DNA of 64,000 bases from Flavobacterium odoriferum (GCF_025499515.1 NZ_JAMKFA010000002.1:1-64000); one strand, 5' to 3'. Counted from the stretch's first letter, positions 35,901-44,406 are shown. Made by a program: numbers and translations. Notes: a model not told the origin generated them from the sequence alone.

Positions 35901-38900
35901 CAAGTTGGCGGAACTTATACGGTTGCGGTTGAATTTGGAGATTGTGATGGAGGAACGCAATATGATGGCGCAGGAGGAGTTTGGATTGATTGGAATAACG
36001 ATGGCGATTTTCTTGATGCTAATGAAATGATTGGTACAGCATTAGTTGCTGTTTCTGGTGGAAATGTAATTCAAAACTTTACAATTAACGTTCCAGGAGG
36101 GCAACCAATTGGAAATTATAGAATGAGAATTGTTCAAACAGAAGGTGGTACATTAGGAACAATTAATCCTTGTGGCACATTTACATATGGTTCAACGGAA
36201 GATTATACTGTTCAGGTTGTAAACGCTTGTATTCCTACTCATACGGTTACCACTTTTACACCAACATCCGGACCTGTAGGAACAGAAGTTACTATTAATG
36301 GGACTGGTTTAACAGGGGCAACAGTAACTTTTTCAGGTGTTAATGCAACAATTGTTTCTAATTCAGGAACTCAAATTGTGGCTATTATTCCAGCAGGAGC
36401 TACAACAGGAATGTTGTCTGTAAGAGATACTCAACCATGTGCAATTGATAATGTTTACACAATTATATCAAGTGATGTGACTTCATGTGAAGGAGCCTCT
36501 ACAACTGATTTAATAATATATGAATTACACGATGAGCAATCTGGTGATGGTGGATTTATAACGTTATATAATGGTACTGCAACAACAGTTAATTTGGCAG
36601 ATTATAGTATTTATAGAGCTGGAGACTACGGCGGTGCTATGTCTAACTATGCTACTTTAACTGGAACAATTGCTCCAGGAGCTTTAGGAGTGATTACGGT
36701 TGATGCTGCTAGTTGTGGGACTGCAACTAATGGCGATTTAAGTGCTGGATTTAACGAAAATGATCAAATTCAATTAAGAAACGCGGCAGGGACTATTGTT
36801 ATTGATGATGTGCATGCATATATTGCTGGTCCTGGATATTATATGGTAAGAAATGCGGGAACATTGAGCGCTAGAACAACTTTTGTTGCTGCAGATTGGG
36901 CTACAACACCTTTAATTGCGGGCCAATGTATTCCAAGTGCTGGATTAGTTCCTCCAGTTAATACACCTCCAACAGTTACAACTCATCCATCATACACGCC
37001 ATCTTGTAGCGCTACATCGGTGGTTTTAACTACTGCTGGAACTGAAGGATTTGTAGGAGGAAATGCATTAGCTTATCAGTGGTTTTTTGCTGCACCAGGT
37101 AGCGCAACTTGGACAGCTGTTACAGATGGAGGAATTTATAGTGGTGCAACAACAGCTTCTTTAACTATTTCTTCAATTGTTGGAGTGATAGACTACCAAT
37201 ATTATTGTCAAATTAGAGAAAATACAGCCACTTGTTATACAGCAAGTAATGCTATAAAAATCACAGATACAAGTGCGACAACTTGGAATGGCACAACTTG
37301 GTCAAATGGAACTCCAGACTTAACAAAATTAGCAATAATAAATGGCACCTATAATACTACAACAAATGGAGATATAGATGCATGTAGTATAGTTGTAAAT
37401 ACTGGATTTACCGCAACAATAACTTCTGGGCACTATTTTAATATTCAAAATGATGTAACTGTGAATGGTACATTAAATATATTAAACAACGGTTCCTTGG
37501 TACAAATTAATGACTTAGGTGTTAACACTGGAAACATTTCATACGAAAGAATCACTACAGGAGCTGCTTTAGACTACGTATATTGGTCTTCACCTGTTAA
37601 TGGGGTTTCTACACCAGCATCAGGATATAATTACACTTGGAATACAACTGTAGCAAATCCAAATGGAGGACAAGGGAATTGGGTATCAGCTACAAATACA
37701 GCAATGCAACCAGCTTTAGGTTATATTATGAGAGGTGTGTTGAATAGAAACTTTATTGGTTTACCAAGAAATGGTGTTTATACGCCTACAATTGCCAGAG
37801 GAAGTGATCTAGGAGCTGGTTCTACAGGCCCAAACGGCATCATGAGATTAGCTACTGATGACAACTGGAACTTATTAGGAAATCCATATCCATCTGCAAT
37901 TAGCATCAATTCATTCTTAACAGCTAATACACAATTGGATGGTTTTGTGAGACTTTGGACACATGGCACTTTACCAAGTACAGCAATAGCAGATCCGTTC
38001 TATGATAATTTTGTATCCAATTATACAGCTTCTGATTATGTAGCAATAAATGGAGCAGGAGCTACAAGTGGACCAGGAACGTTAAGCGTAATTGGCGCAG
38101 GACAAGGATTCTTTGTTTTAATGGACGCAGGAGCCGCAACTACATCAACAGCTTTGTTTAATAATTCAATGCGAGATAAAGAGTATTCGAATAGTCAGTT
38201 TTATAGAATAAATACTGCAAGTCAAACAACAGCTATTGCTCCATCTGAGAGACACGGAATTTGGTTGGATTTAGTAAGTCCTACAAATGAAACCACTAGA
38301 ACTCTAGTAGCTTATGTTACAGATGCAACTTATGGAAGAGATAGAATGTTTGATGCAATAACAGATTACAAAAGTGCTCAAAATTTCTATTCAATTATCA
38401 ATGAAGATGTAATGACAATCCAAGGAAGACCTGTACCTTTTGATAATTTAGACAAAGTTCCTATGGGAGTAAAAATCCCTTCAACGGGTTCTTATACTAT
38501 TGCAATTGGAGCTGTTGACGGAATTTTTGCATCATCAACTCAAGATATTTATTTAGAGGATTTAGAATTTGGAATTATTCATGATTTAAGAGTGAATCCA
38601 TATAGTTTTAATGCAACTCAAGGTATTCATAATTCGAGATTTGTGTTAAGATATACAAATTCTGTTTTAGGAAATGAAGATTTTATTGATGATACAAACA
38701 CAGTTTTTGTTGTTTCAAACGAAAGCTTAACTGTTTCATCTTTAAAAGAAAACATTACAGCAATAGAAATTTATGATGTGTTAGGAAGAAAATTATATCA
38801 AAATAAAAATGTAAATACACAATCACAAATTGTTAATTCGATTCAAAAAACAAATAGTGGATTAATTATTTACATCACATTAGAAAACGGAAAACAAGTT

Positions 38901-38921
38901 GTTAAAAAAGCGATTTACTAA
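32931..38921 (+). CDS. Giant T9SS cargo protein with lamin-tail, GEVED and IPT domains (type A sorting signal)
   Basis: 1996 residues. Signal peptide (1-22, LGWGQ). Domains in order, approximate: N-terminal jelly-roll (25-175); Ig-like region (175-370); lamin-tail domain (380-540, CTDLFISEYIEGSGNNKAIE); choice-of-anchor D (545-675, GNGFATPNIV at its end); a beta region with a fibronectin-like part (GLTNGTTYRFKIFTRND near 920); GEVED domain (945-1100, WIDWNNDGDFLDANEMIG); IPT/TIG domain (1105-1180); second lamin-tail-like domain (1185-1335); Ig-like (1345-1445). The last 550 residues form a module shared with the metalloprotease at 57271-61497, ending in a type A sorting domain with IEIYDVLGRKLYQNKNV. 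It is exported by T9SS and probably surface-anchored. An in-frame ATG at 32940 is an alternative start. A terminator follows at 38951-38984. Confidence 0.88.
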   Translation: MKIMKLKLFIVALFCSVLGWGQTTIFQFDFEGGTTPSVDNAVGTPAYSVIGTLTSATGTCNGAGSVTHSAWNTNDGYRFTVNTTGYNTLNFSYVERASNTAISTFLVRASTDGSTWTTIRSSYTPGTSCTASGLIALPVAFDNQSNVFIEIFKNVNAGNSGNNFRIDDVTLTGNVLSSNTITTTTPIVGSPFCVTASAGVSVSVPFTSSGTFTSNTYTAQLSNAAGSFASPVNIGTLVSDANSGTISATIPANTATGTGYLIRVVSNGPAVTGSNTAAFTINLANNSIAPVATQNIFESTNGTTLTVTETSTPSSRQWYYATVSGGPYTNLIGGATGTTYVPNFATAGTYYVVCVSTFACGTITSNQVQINVTAAPTGCTDLFISEYIEGSGNNKAIEIYNPTAAPINLATYDLAYYFNGSATVSGTFALTGTIPAYGTHVVSNSGASAAILALSNQTTGGMTFNGDDAIALRKAGVNIDIIGQIGTDPGTQWGAGNQSTEDNTIIRNFAIQIGDANGADAFNPATEWTGFAMDYISDLGTHANSCAPPMPEINVQGNSITILDGDTTPIVGDDTNFGSADIAGGTIVKTFTIQNTGTAILNIGAISFTGTHGTNFIVTTPPSATVAIGGSTTFQVTFDPTIVGAHNAEISIVNDDVNENPYNFAITGNGFATPNIVLSSSNPAVAASNITQGTTNNVIYAFNLAVTNADATLNNVVFNTSGSYAASNITNFKLWYSTDATFNSATDTTLDNETAALGTGAHTFTGFTRLITNGSTGYFFITTDIPCTSTAGNTIVVDAITTADLTFVLGNKSGTAFASGTHTIQSAIPNNVTGAVTSVCENGTATISWTAPAGCSDNVLVFATNGTFTAAIPTGNGGTYTDNAVFGSGTAFDGGFTVFKGTGTSVTVTGLTNGTTYRFKIFTRNDLNWSNGVEVSCTPTLAYCASGATNTADSEIENVTLVGYSTTISNNTTNACTTGVNNYTAMSADLQVGGTYTVAVEFGDCDGGTQYDGAGGVWIDWNNDGDFLDANEMIGTALVAVSGGNVIQNFTINVPGGQPIGNYRMRIVQTEGGTLGTINPCGTFTYGSTEDYTVQVVNACIPTHTVTTFTPTSGPVGTEVTINGTGLTGATVTFSGVNATIVSNSGTQIVAIIPAGATTGMLSVRDTQPCAIDNVYTIISSDVTSCEGASTTDLIIYELHDEQSGDGGFITLYNGTATTVNLADYSIYRAGDYGGAMSNYATLTGTIAPGALGVITVDAASCGTATNGDLSAGFNENDQIQLRNAAGTIVIDDVHAYIAGPGYYMVRNAGTLSARTTFVAADWATTPLIAGQCIPSAGLVPPVNTPPTVTTHPSYTPSCSATSVVLTTAGTEGFVGGNALAYQWFFAAPGSATWTAVTDGGIYSGATTASLTISSIVGVIDYQYYCQIRENTATCYTASNAIKITDTSATTWNGTTWSNGTPDLTKLAIINGTYNTTTNGDIDACSIVVNTGFTATITSGHYFNIQNDVTVNGTLNILNNGSLVQINDLGVNTGNISYERITTGAALDYVYWSSPVNGVSTPASGYNYTWNTTVANPNGGQGNWVSATNTAMQPALGYIMRGVLNRNFIGLPRNGVYTPTIARGSDLGAGSTGPNGIMRLATDDNWNLLGNPYPSAISINSFLTANTQLDGFVRLWTHGTLPSTAIADPFYDNFVSNYTASDYVAINGAGATSGPGTLSVIGAGQGFFVLMDAGAATTSTALFNNSMRDKEYSNSQFYRINTASQTTAIAPSERHGIWLDLVSPTNETTRTLVAYVTDATYGRDRMFDAITDYKSAQNFYSIINEDVMTIQGRPVPFDNLDKVPMGVKIPSTGSYTIAIGAVDGIFASSTQDIYLEDLEFGIIHDLRVNPYSFNATQGIHNSRFVLRYTNSVLGNEDFIDDTNTVFVVSNESLTVSSLKENITAIEIYDVLGRKLYQNKNVNTQSQIVNSIQKTNSGLIIYITLENGKQVVKKAIY

Positions 38922-38950
38922 AAACGTTTTCAGATTTAAAATCTCATATA

Positions 38951-38984
38951 AAGCCCTGCTGATTTTTTCAGTAGGGTTTTTGTT
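38951..38984 (+). terminator. Intrinsic terminator of the 32.9-38.9 kb cargo gene
   Basis: AAGCCCTGCTGA (38951-38962) pairs with TCAGTAGGGTTT (38968-38979) and a T-rich tail follows. The next 110 bases to 39094 hold no recognisable gene. Confidence 0.8.
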
Positions 38985-39094
38985 TTACAATAATTACATC
39001 TCAAAATCACAACATTTTATTAAAAAACTCGTTATTTATAGCTTACTGATTTATTCTAACTTACCTTTATTTATTAAATATTAAAAAGAGGGCT

Positions 39095-39958
39095 ATGGGA
39101 TTTGAATATTTTGAAATTGAACGAGTAGAAAAGCTTTCAAAAAAAGAGTTTATAGAAAACTACTACAAGCCTCAACGTCCAGTTGTTATTACTAATCAAA
39201 TAGATGACTGGCCAGCATTCTCGAAATGGAATTTTGATTATTTGCGAGAAGTTGCAGGTGATAAAAATGTGCCTTTGTATGATGGTCGTAAAACAGATTA
39301 TACCAAAAAAGTAAACGAACCAGATTTTACAATGACGATGTCAGAATACATTGATATTCTTGAAAAAGGACCAACAGATTTACGTATTTTTCTGTATAAT
39401 TTAATGAAAGAAGTGCCACAAATGAAATCAGAAATGAAGTGGCCTAATCTTGGGATTAAACTTTTAAAAAGCTTGCCATTAGTTTTTTTTGGAGGTCAAG
39501 GTGCAAAGGTTTTTATGCATTACGATATCGATTTTCCGAATATTTTCCACATACATTTTGCAGGTGAAAAACAGTGTATTTTGGTAGATCCAAAAGAAAC
39601 AAAATATATGTATCGTTTGCCTTATTCTTGGATTTGTAATGAAGATATTGATTTTGATAATCCAGATTACGAAAAATTCCCAGCGTTAAAACACGTAAAA
39701 CCATATAAAACAAATCTCAAACATGGTGAAATGCTTTATATGCCAGAAGGTTGGTGGCATTATATGAAATATGAAACACCTGGTTTTTCATTGAGTTTAC
39801 GTTCATTAGCCGGTCGGCCAAGTAATTTATTCAAAGGCTTTTTAAATATTGCAATCATTAGATATTATGATAATTGGATGCGAAAACGAAAAGGCCAAGC
39901 TTGGTTAGATTATAAAGACAACGAATCGATTAGAAGAACCAATGCATTGTTAAAATAA
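39095..39958 (+). CDS. Cupin-like (JmjC/cupin_8) Fe(II)/2-oxoglutarate-type oxygenase
   Basis: 287 residues. The N-terminus FIENYYKPQRPVVITNQIDDWPAF is the typical start of the cupin_8 branch of JmjC oxygenases. The iron-binding HxD motif is seen in FMHYDIDFPNIF near residue 141, followed by HFAGEKQCILVDP; the distal His is in MPEGWWHYMKYE near residue 220. Such enzymes hydroxylate protein or small-molecule targets; the target is not evident here. The chain is soluble and has no signal peptide. The next gene starts 26 bases downstream on the same strand. Confidence 0.85.
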   Translation: MGFEYFEIERVEKLSKKEFIENYYKPQRPVVITNQIDDWPAFSKWNFDYLREVAGDKNVPLYDGRKTDYTKKVNEPDFTMTMSEYIDILEKGPTDLRIFLYNLMKEVPQMKSEMKWPNLGIKLLKSLPLVFFGGQGAKVFMHYDIDFPNIFHIHFAGEKQCILVDPKETKYMYRLPYSWICNEDIDFDNPDYEKFPALKHVKPYKTNLKHGEMLYMPEGWWHYMKYETPGFSLSLRSLAGRPSNLFKGFLNIAIIRYYDNWMRKRKGQAWLDYKDNESIRRTNALLK

Positions 39959-39984
39959 TAACGATATTTGCAAAAACAAATCAT

Positions 39985-41199
39985 TTGAACTCAAAATACG
40001 ACATCATTATTATTGGCGGAGGTGCTGCCGGATTTTTCACAGCAATCAACATTGTAGAGAAAAATCCAAACTTAAAAGTGACTATTCTTGAAAGAGGAAA
40101 AAGTGTTTTAGAAAAAGTACGCATTTCGGGTGGTGGAAGATGTAATGTTACACACGCGTGTTTTGTACCAAATGATTTAGTGAAATTTTATCCTCGTGGT
40201 GAACGCGAATTAAAAGGACCATTTAACCAGTTTTGTTCAGGTGATACGATTGAATGGTTCGAAAAACATGGAGTGGAACTTAAAATTGAAGACGATGGAA
40301 GGATGTTTCCCGATTCTAATTCTTCTCAAACGATAATCGATTGTTTTCAGGAAGCAGTTAAAAAGCTAAAAATTGATGTTCTAACTAATCACAGTGTTCA
40401 AGAGTTGTACAAAACCGAAACCCATTGGAAAGTAACTACAACGCAAGAAGTTTTTACTTGTGAGAAAATCGTAATGGCTTCCGGAAGTAATCCTAAAATA
40501 TGGGAATTGTTGCAAAATTTGGGTCATTCAATTATAGAACCCGTTCCGTCTTTGTTTACGTTTAACATCAAAGATCCTCGAATCAAAGATTTAATGGGGC
40601 TTTCTGCGATTGCTTCTGTAAAGGTTAAGAAATCCAAATTAGAAGCGTCTGGACCTTTGTTGATTACGCATTGGGGAATGAGCGGTCCAGGAATTTTACG
40701 TCTTTCTGCTTGGGGAGCAAGAGAATTAGCTGAGAAAAAATATCAGTTTGCCATTCAAGTCAATTGGTTAAACGAAACTACTTTTGAAGAAGCGCTTGAT
40801 TTGTTGAAAGACATCAAAGAAGAAAACGCCAAAAAATTAGTTTCAAAATACGCACATTTCGAATTGCCAAAACGCCTTTGGGAAAACCTCGTAAAAGCAG
40901 CAGGAATTTCAGAGGAAACCAAATGGGCAGATATAAATAAAAAACAATTGAGTTCGTTAATTGAACAGCTTACGAATGGCGAATTTCACGTTAACGGAAA
41001 AAGTACTTTTAAAGAAGAATTCGTTACTGCTGGCGGAATCGATTTAAAAGAAGTTAATTTCAAAACCATGGAAAGCAAAATTTTACCAAACGTTTATTTT
41101 GCAGGCGAAATTTTAAATATCGATGCAATTACAGGTGGATTCAACTTCCAAAATGCTTGGACAGGCGGATTTATTGTGGCTGAGAATATCGTTAAATAA
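39985..41199 (+). CDS. NAD(P)/FAD-dependent oxidoreductase (BaiN/HI0933 family)
   Basis: 404 residues, typical for the HI0933/BaiN (also called YhiN) flavoprotein family. FAD-binding motif IIIIGGGAAGFFTAINI at the N-terminus, then LERGKSVLEKVRISGGGRCNVTH near residue 40, VMASGSNPKIW, and the C-terminal GGIDLKEVNFKTMESK and FAGEILNIDAITGGFNFQNA as separate stretches. The cellular reaction of the family is not firmly known; the bile-acid name comes from distant clostridial members. The start codon is TTG at 39985, with no in-frame ATG ahead of the FAD motif. It converges on the TspO gene (9-base gap). Confidence 0.9.
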   Translation: MNSKYDIIIIGGGAAGFFTAINIVEKNPNLKVTILERGKSVLEKVRISGGGRCNVTHACFVPNDLVKFYPRGERELKGPFNQFCSGDTIEWFEKHGVELKIEDDGRMFPDSNSSQTIIDCFQEAVKKLKIDVLTNHSVQELYKTETHWKVTTTQEVFTCEKIVMASGSNPKIWELLQNLGHSIIEPVPSLFTFNIKDPRIKDLMGLSAIASVKVKKSKLEASGPLLITHWGMSGPGILRLSAWGARELAEKKYQFAIQVNWLNETTFEEALDLLKDIKEENAKKLVSKYAHFELPKRLWENLVKAAGISEETKWADINKKQLSSLIEQLTNGEFHVNGKSTFKEEFVTAGGIDLKEVNFKTMESKILPNVYFAGEILNIDAITGGFNFQNAWTGGFIVAENIVK

Positions 41200-41208
41200 A
41201 AACTTTTA

Positions 41209-41685
41209 TTATCGATTCAACCAAAAAATACTACCCGTTAAAATCGTTGCAAAACCAACCCAAGCTAAATACGGAATCAATAAATAACTCGCTCTTTTAT
41301 CTATTTGTTTGAAAATATGGTACGTTTCATAAATGATTAACCAAAGCAAAATAATTTCGATTAAAGCCAATAAAATATTGTTCAATCCAAAGAACAAATA
41401 TGACCACAAAGCGTTCAAAAGTAATTGAATAGTAAAAAATAATAATCCTTTTTTAACCAATTCTTTGTTGGTTTCTAATTTGTTCCAAACCATACCAGCG
41501 GCAATTCCCATCATGATGAAAAGCATGGTCCAAACCGGTGCAAAAACCCAATTTGGCGGATTAAAACTCGGTTTTTTAATTTCTGGATACCAAGTAGTGA
41601 TGCTTGATTGCGTAACGTTGCTCGACAAGTAACCAACAGCTAAACAGATGGTAACACAGTATATAATTTTAAGATATTTGTTCAT
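41209..41685 (-). CDS. TspO/MBR family tryptophan-rich sensory protein
   Basis: 158 residues with five predicted membrane helices, the usual size of bacterial TspO. Family motifs: TTWYPEIKKPSFNPPNWVFAP as two parts near residues 33-53, WTMLFIMMGIAAGMVW, LLLNALWSYLFFGLNN near residue 95, and LAWVGFATILTGSIFWLNR at the end. TspO binds porphyrins and sterol- or carotenoid-like ligands and takes part in stress and light or oxygen responses in some bacteria. Its neighbours are the mevalonate genes on the opposite strand, with an 82-base divergent gap. Confidence 0.92.
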   Translation of the reverse strand: MNKYLKIIYCVTICLAVGYLSSNVTQSSITTWYPEIKKPSFNPPNWVFAPVWTMLFIMMGIAAGMVWNKLETNKELVKKGLLFFTIQLLLNALWSYLFFGLNNILLALIEIILLWLIIYETYHIFKQIDKRASYLLIPYLAWVGFATILTGSIFWLNR

Positions 41686-41744
41686 GTTTTCAATTTTATA
41701 GGCAAATTAACGAAATATCAAGGGAACAAATCAATCAAAATCGG

Positions 41745-41752
41745 TATTTTTG
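41745..41752 (+). promoter_or_regulatory. Candidate -7 element of the mevalonate cluster
   Basis: TATTTTTG matches TAnnTTTG and lies 15 bases before the mvaD ATG at 41768. A matching TTG is not seen at the right distance. Confidence 0.45.
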
Positions 41753-41767
41753 TCAAAATTTTAAGCT

Positions 41768-42847
41768 ATGCTTATCGAAAAAGATTTTATCGCAACCTCA
41801 TATAATTCCATTGATTCTGCAAGTTTTGAATGGAGTGCACCTAGTAATATAGCCTTAGTGAAATATTGGGGTAAGAAAGAAAACCAAATTCCAGCCAATC
41901 CTTCAATAAGTTTTACGTTAAACAATTGTAAAACAATTACGAAGTTAGAAGTAGTAAAAAAATCGGAAAACAATAGTTTTTCATTCGATTTGCTTTTTGA
42001 AGGAAAACCGAAAGAAGATTTCAAGCCAAAAATTCAAAAATTTTTAGAAAGAATAGAGCAATATTGTCCGTTTTTAAAGGAATATCATTTTAAAATTGAT
42101 ACCCAAAACACCTTTCCTCATAGTTCAGGAATTGCTTCTTCGGCATCTGGAATGGCAGCTTTAGCAATGAATATTATGAGTTTGGAAAAAGCTATTAATC
42201 CAACTATTTCTGACGAATATTTCTATTCAAAAGCTTCATTTTTGGCAAGATTAGGAAGTGGAAGCGCGTGCAGAAGTATTAAAGGTGAAGTAGTAGTTTG
42301 GGGTAATCATGCCGAAATTGATGGAAGTTCAGATATATTTGGTGTTGAATTTTCAGAAATCCATTCCAATTTTAAAAACTATCAAGACACAATTTTATTG
42401 GTAGATAAAGGTGAAAAACAAGTTTCGAGTACGGTTGGGCACGATTTAATGCACAATCATCCTTATGCAGAAAGACGTTTTACTCAAGCGCACGAAAATT
42501 TATCCCAAATAAAAGCGATTTTATCATCAGGAAATGTGGCAGAATTCATCAAAATTGTGGAAAGCGAAGCTTTGACTTTACATGCTATGATGATGACTTC
42601 AATGCCTTATTTTATCTTGATGAAACCCAATACATTGGAAATCATCAATAAAATCTGGAAATTTAGAAATGAAACGCAAATTCCAGTTTGTTTTACGTTA
42701 GATGCAGGTGCAAATGTTCATGTTTTATATCCCGAAAATGTAAAGGAAAATGTATTGCAATTTATTCAAGATGAATTAGTTGGCTATTGTCAAAATGGTC
42801 AGTATATTTGTGATCAAATTGGGAATGGTGCAAATCAATTAAAATAA
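41768..42847 (+). CDS. mvaD: Diphosphomevalonate decarboxylase
   Basis: 359 residues. A GHMP-fold enzyme that converts mevalonate diphosphate to isopentenyl diphosphate, the last step of the mevalonate pathway. Motifs seen: APSNIALVKYWGKKENQIPANPSISFT near residue 19 (in shorter pieces APSNIALVKYWGKK and PANPSISFTL), PHSSGIASSASGMAAL near residue 117, LARLGSGSACRSIKGEVVVWG near residue 160, and FTLDAGANVHVLYP near the C-terminus. The serine-rich loop and Asp/Lys positions fit an active decarboxylase. It opens a same-strand run that continues with a toxin-antitoxin pair, a mevalonate kinase and a UbiA enzyme. Confidence 0.93.
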   Translation: MLIEKDFIATSYNSIDSASFEWSAPSNIALVKYWGKKENQIPANPSISFTLNNCKTITKLEVVKKSENNSFSFDLLFEGKPKEDFKPKIQKFLERIEQYCPFLKEYHFKIDTQNTFPHSSGIASSASGMAALAMNIMSLEKAINPTISDEYFYSKASFLARLGSGSACRSIKGEVVVWGNHAEIDGSSDIFGVEFSEIHSNFKNYQDTILLVDKGEKQVSSTVGHDLMHNHPYAERRFTQAHENLSQIKAILSSGNVAEFIKIVESEALTLHAMMMTSMPYFILMKPNTLEIINKIWKFRNETQIPVCFTLDAGANVHVLYPENVKENVLQFIQDELVGYCQNGQYICDQIGNGANQLK

Positions 42848-42871
42848 TTTGTATATTTACCATAGATTTCA

Positions 42872-43099
42872 ATGAATATGGACATTCGATTAGAAAAATT
42901 AGAGCTTATGAGAATGCTGATGGAAACAGAAAACCCTTCGGTGTTACAAGCTATTAGAAAAATTTTTCAAAAAGAAGAGAAAGATTGGTGGGATGATTTA
43001 ACTGAAGAGCAACAAAACATTCTAAACGAATCAATGGAGCAATATGAAAAGGGAGAGTTTTCTTCTTTTGACGATTTTATCAAGCCGCATTTGAAATAA
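42872..43099 (+). CDS. Antitoxin component of a RelE/ParE-type module
   Basis: 75 residues, acidic and mostly helical. The N-terminal DIRLEKLELMRMLMETENPS probably forms the self-association or DNA-binding part; the C-terminal WWDDLTEEQQNILNESMEQY and FSSFDDFIKPHL region is the likely toxin-neutralising tail, as in other flavobacterial antitoxins next to ParE genes. Its stop codon overlaps the toxin's start by one base (TAATG), the classic translational coupling of toxin-antitoxin operons. It begins 24 bases after mvaD, so the pair sits inside the mevalonate gene run. Confidence 0.82.
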   Translation: MNMDIRLEKLELMRMLMETENPSVLQAIRKIFQKEEKDWWDDLTEEQQNILNESMEQYEKGEFSSFDDFIKPHLK

Positions 43100-43392
43100 T
43101 GAGAGAAATTGTAATAACGCCAAGAGCTCAAAATGAATTGAATCAGCTTTTTGAATATTTGGTGTTAAAATGGAATTTGAAAGTTAAAGATGATTTTGTG
43201 AATAAGCTACATTTAGTTTTGAAAATTGTAGCAAAAAGTCCAGAATCATTTCCTGTTTCAAGTAAAAATGTTAAATTTAGAAAGTGTGTGGTTACAAAAC
43301 AGAATACACTTTTTTATCATTATAATGAAAAGCATATTGTAGTGGTTGCTGTTTTCGACACAAGACAAAACCCAAAGAAATTAAAAATCTGA
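43099..43392 (+). CDS. RelE/ParE family toxin
   Basis: 97 residues, the normal size for this superfamily. Typical elements: an opening strand and helix REIVITPRAQNELNQLFEYLVLKW, a second helix VNKLHLVLKIVAKSPESFP, and the beta-sheet core with FRKCVVTKQNTLFYHYNEKHIVVVAVFDTRQNPKK, given here as pieces VTKQNTLFYHY and VVVAVFDTRQNP. The terminal DTRQNP motif is a family hallmark. Members act as ribosome-dependent mRNA endonucleases (RelE) or gyrase poisons (ParE). The missing RelE-type catalytic tail makes ParE-like action more likely (inference). Confidence 0.85.
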   Translation: MREIVITPRAQNELNQLFEYLVLKWNLKVKDDFVNKLHLVLKIVAKSPESFPVSSKNVKFRKCVVTKQNTLFYHYNEKHIVVVAVFDTRQNPKKLKI

Positions 43393-43397
43393 TTACT

Positions 43398-43417
43398 ATA
43401 AACTGTAAACTGAATAC
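43398..43417. repeat. ACTGTAAACTGA-type spacer, short copy
   Basis: ATAAACTGTAAACTGAATAC between the toxin stop and the mevalonate kinase ATG. It shares CTGTAAACTGA with 15366-15402. Confidence 0.5.
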
Positions 43418-43423
43418 TAAAAA

Positions 43424-44362
43424 ATGAAAGGACCACTTTTTTACTCAAAAATATTACTTTTCGGAGAATATGGAATTATCCAAGATTCGAAAGGGCTTTC
43501 AATTCCATATAATTTCTATAATGGTGCTCTAAAGAAAGATGAAAATCCTTCAGAAAGTGCAATTAAATCAAACGAAAGTTTAAAAAGATATGTTGTTTAT
43601 TTAGAGCAATTGCAAACTGAACAACCTGAATTAGTAACTTTTAATTTAGAAGTTTTAAAGCAAGATGTAAACAGCGGAATGTATTTTGATTCCAGTATTC
43701 CTCAAGGATATGGTGTAGGAAGTAGCGGTGCTTTGGTTGCTGCTATTTACGATAAATATGCAAATGATAAAATCACAGTGTTAGAAAATTTAACACGTGA
43801 AAAATTATTGCAATTAAAAACGATTTTCTCTCAAATGGAATCGTTTTTCCACGGAAAAAGTTCAGGTTTAGATCCTTTGAATAGTTATTTGAGTATTCCA
43901 ATTTTAATTAATTCGAAAGATAATATTGAAGCTACTGGAATTCCAACGCAAAGTACACAAGGAAAAGGTGCGGTTTTCTTAATTGATTCAGGAATTGTGG
44001 GCGAAACCGCTCCAATGGTTTCTATTTTTATGGAAAACTTAAAAGATAACGGTTTCCGTACGATGTTAAAATCACAATTCATAAAATATACCGATGCTTG
44101 TGTGGAAAATTTCTTGCATGGCGATGTAAAATCGTTATTAGAAAATACCAAACAATTATCAAAAGTAGTTTTGAATAATTTCAAACCTATGATTCCAGAG
44201 CAATTTCACCAAGTGTGGCAAAAAGGAATCGACACGAACGACTACTACTTAAAATTATGTGGTTCTGGAGGTGGTGGTTATATTTTAGGATTTACCCAAG
44301 ATTTAGACAAAGCAAAAGCATCTTTAAAAGACTATAAATTAGAAGTAGTTTATAATTTTTAA
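43424..44362 (+). CDS. GHMP kinase, probable mevalonate kinase
   Basis: 312 residues. GHMP-family signatures are visible: an N-terminal YSKILLFGEYGIIQDSKGLS, the ATP loop PQGYGVGSSGALVAAIYDKY near residue 93, MESFFHGKSSGLDPLN near residue 143, and the C-terminal LCGSGGGGYILGF near residue 285. In flavobacteria this gene beside mvaD is taken as mevalonate kinase, producing phosphomevalonate; a phosphomevalonate kinase role cannot be excluded from sequence alone. It is 31 bases downstream of the toxin gene, with a short quasi-periodic spacer between. Confidence 0.85.
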   Translation: MKGPLFYSKILLFGEYGIIQDSKGLSIPYNFYNGALKKDENPSESAIKSNESLKRYVVYLEQLQTEQPELVTFNLEVLKQDVNSGMYFDSSIPQGYGVGSSGALVAAIYDKYANDKITVLENLTREKLLQLKTIFSQMESFFHGKSSGLDPLNSYLSIPILINSKDNIEATGIPTQSTQGKGAVFLIDSGIVGETAPMVSIFMENLKDNGFRTMLKSQFIKYTDACVENFLHGDVKSLLENTKQLSKVVLNNFKPMIPEQFHQVWQKGIDTNDYYLKLCGSGGGGYILGFTQDLDKAKASLKDYKLEVVYNF

Positions 44363-44375
44363 TGTTTTTAGTTTG

Positions 44376-44406
44376 AAGGGAACTTTAAACTTTAAACTTT
44401 GAACAA
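44376..44406. repeat. CTTTAAACTTTAAACTTTGAAC spacer, 9-base period
   Basis: Between the kinase and UbiA genes: GGAACTTTAAAC, TTTAAAC, TTTGAAC. It is another quasi-periodic spacer of low complexity; no regulatory site is recognised. Confidence 0.5.

Noticed and set aside
38899..39084. A short plus-strand frame after the giant cargo gene.
   Set aside because: It begins inside the cargo gene's last codons in another frame and runs through the terminator at 38951-38984; the translation is low-complexity hydrophobic text.
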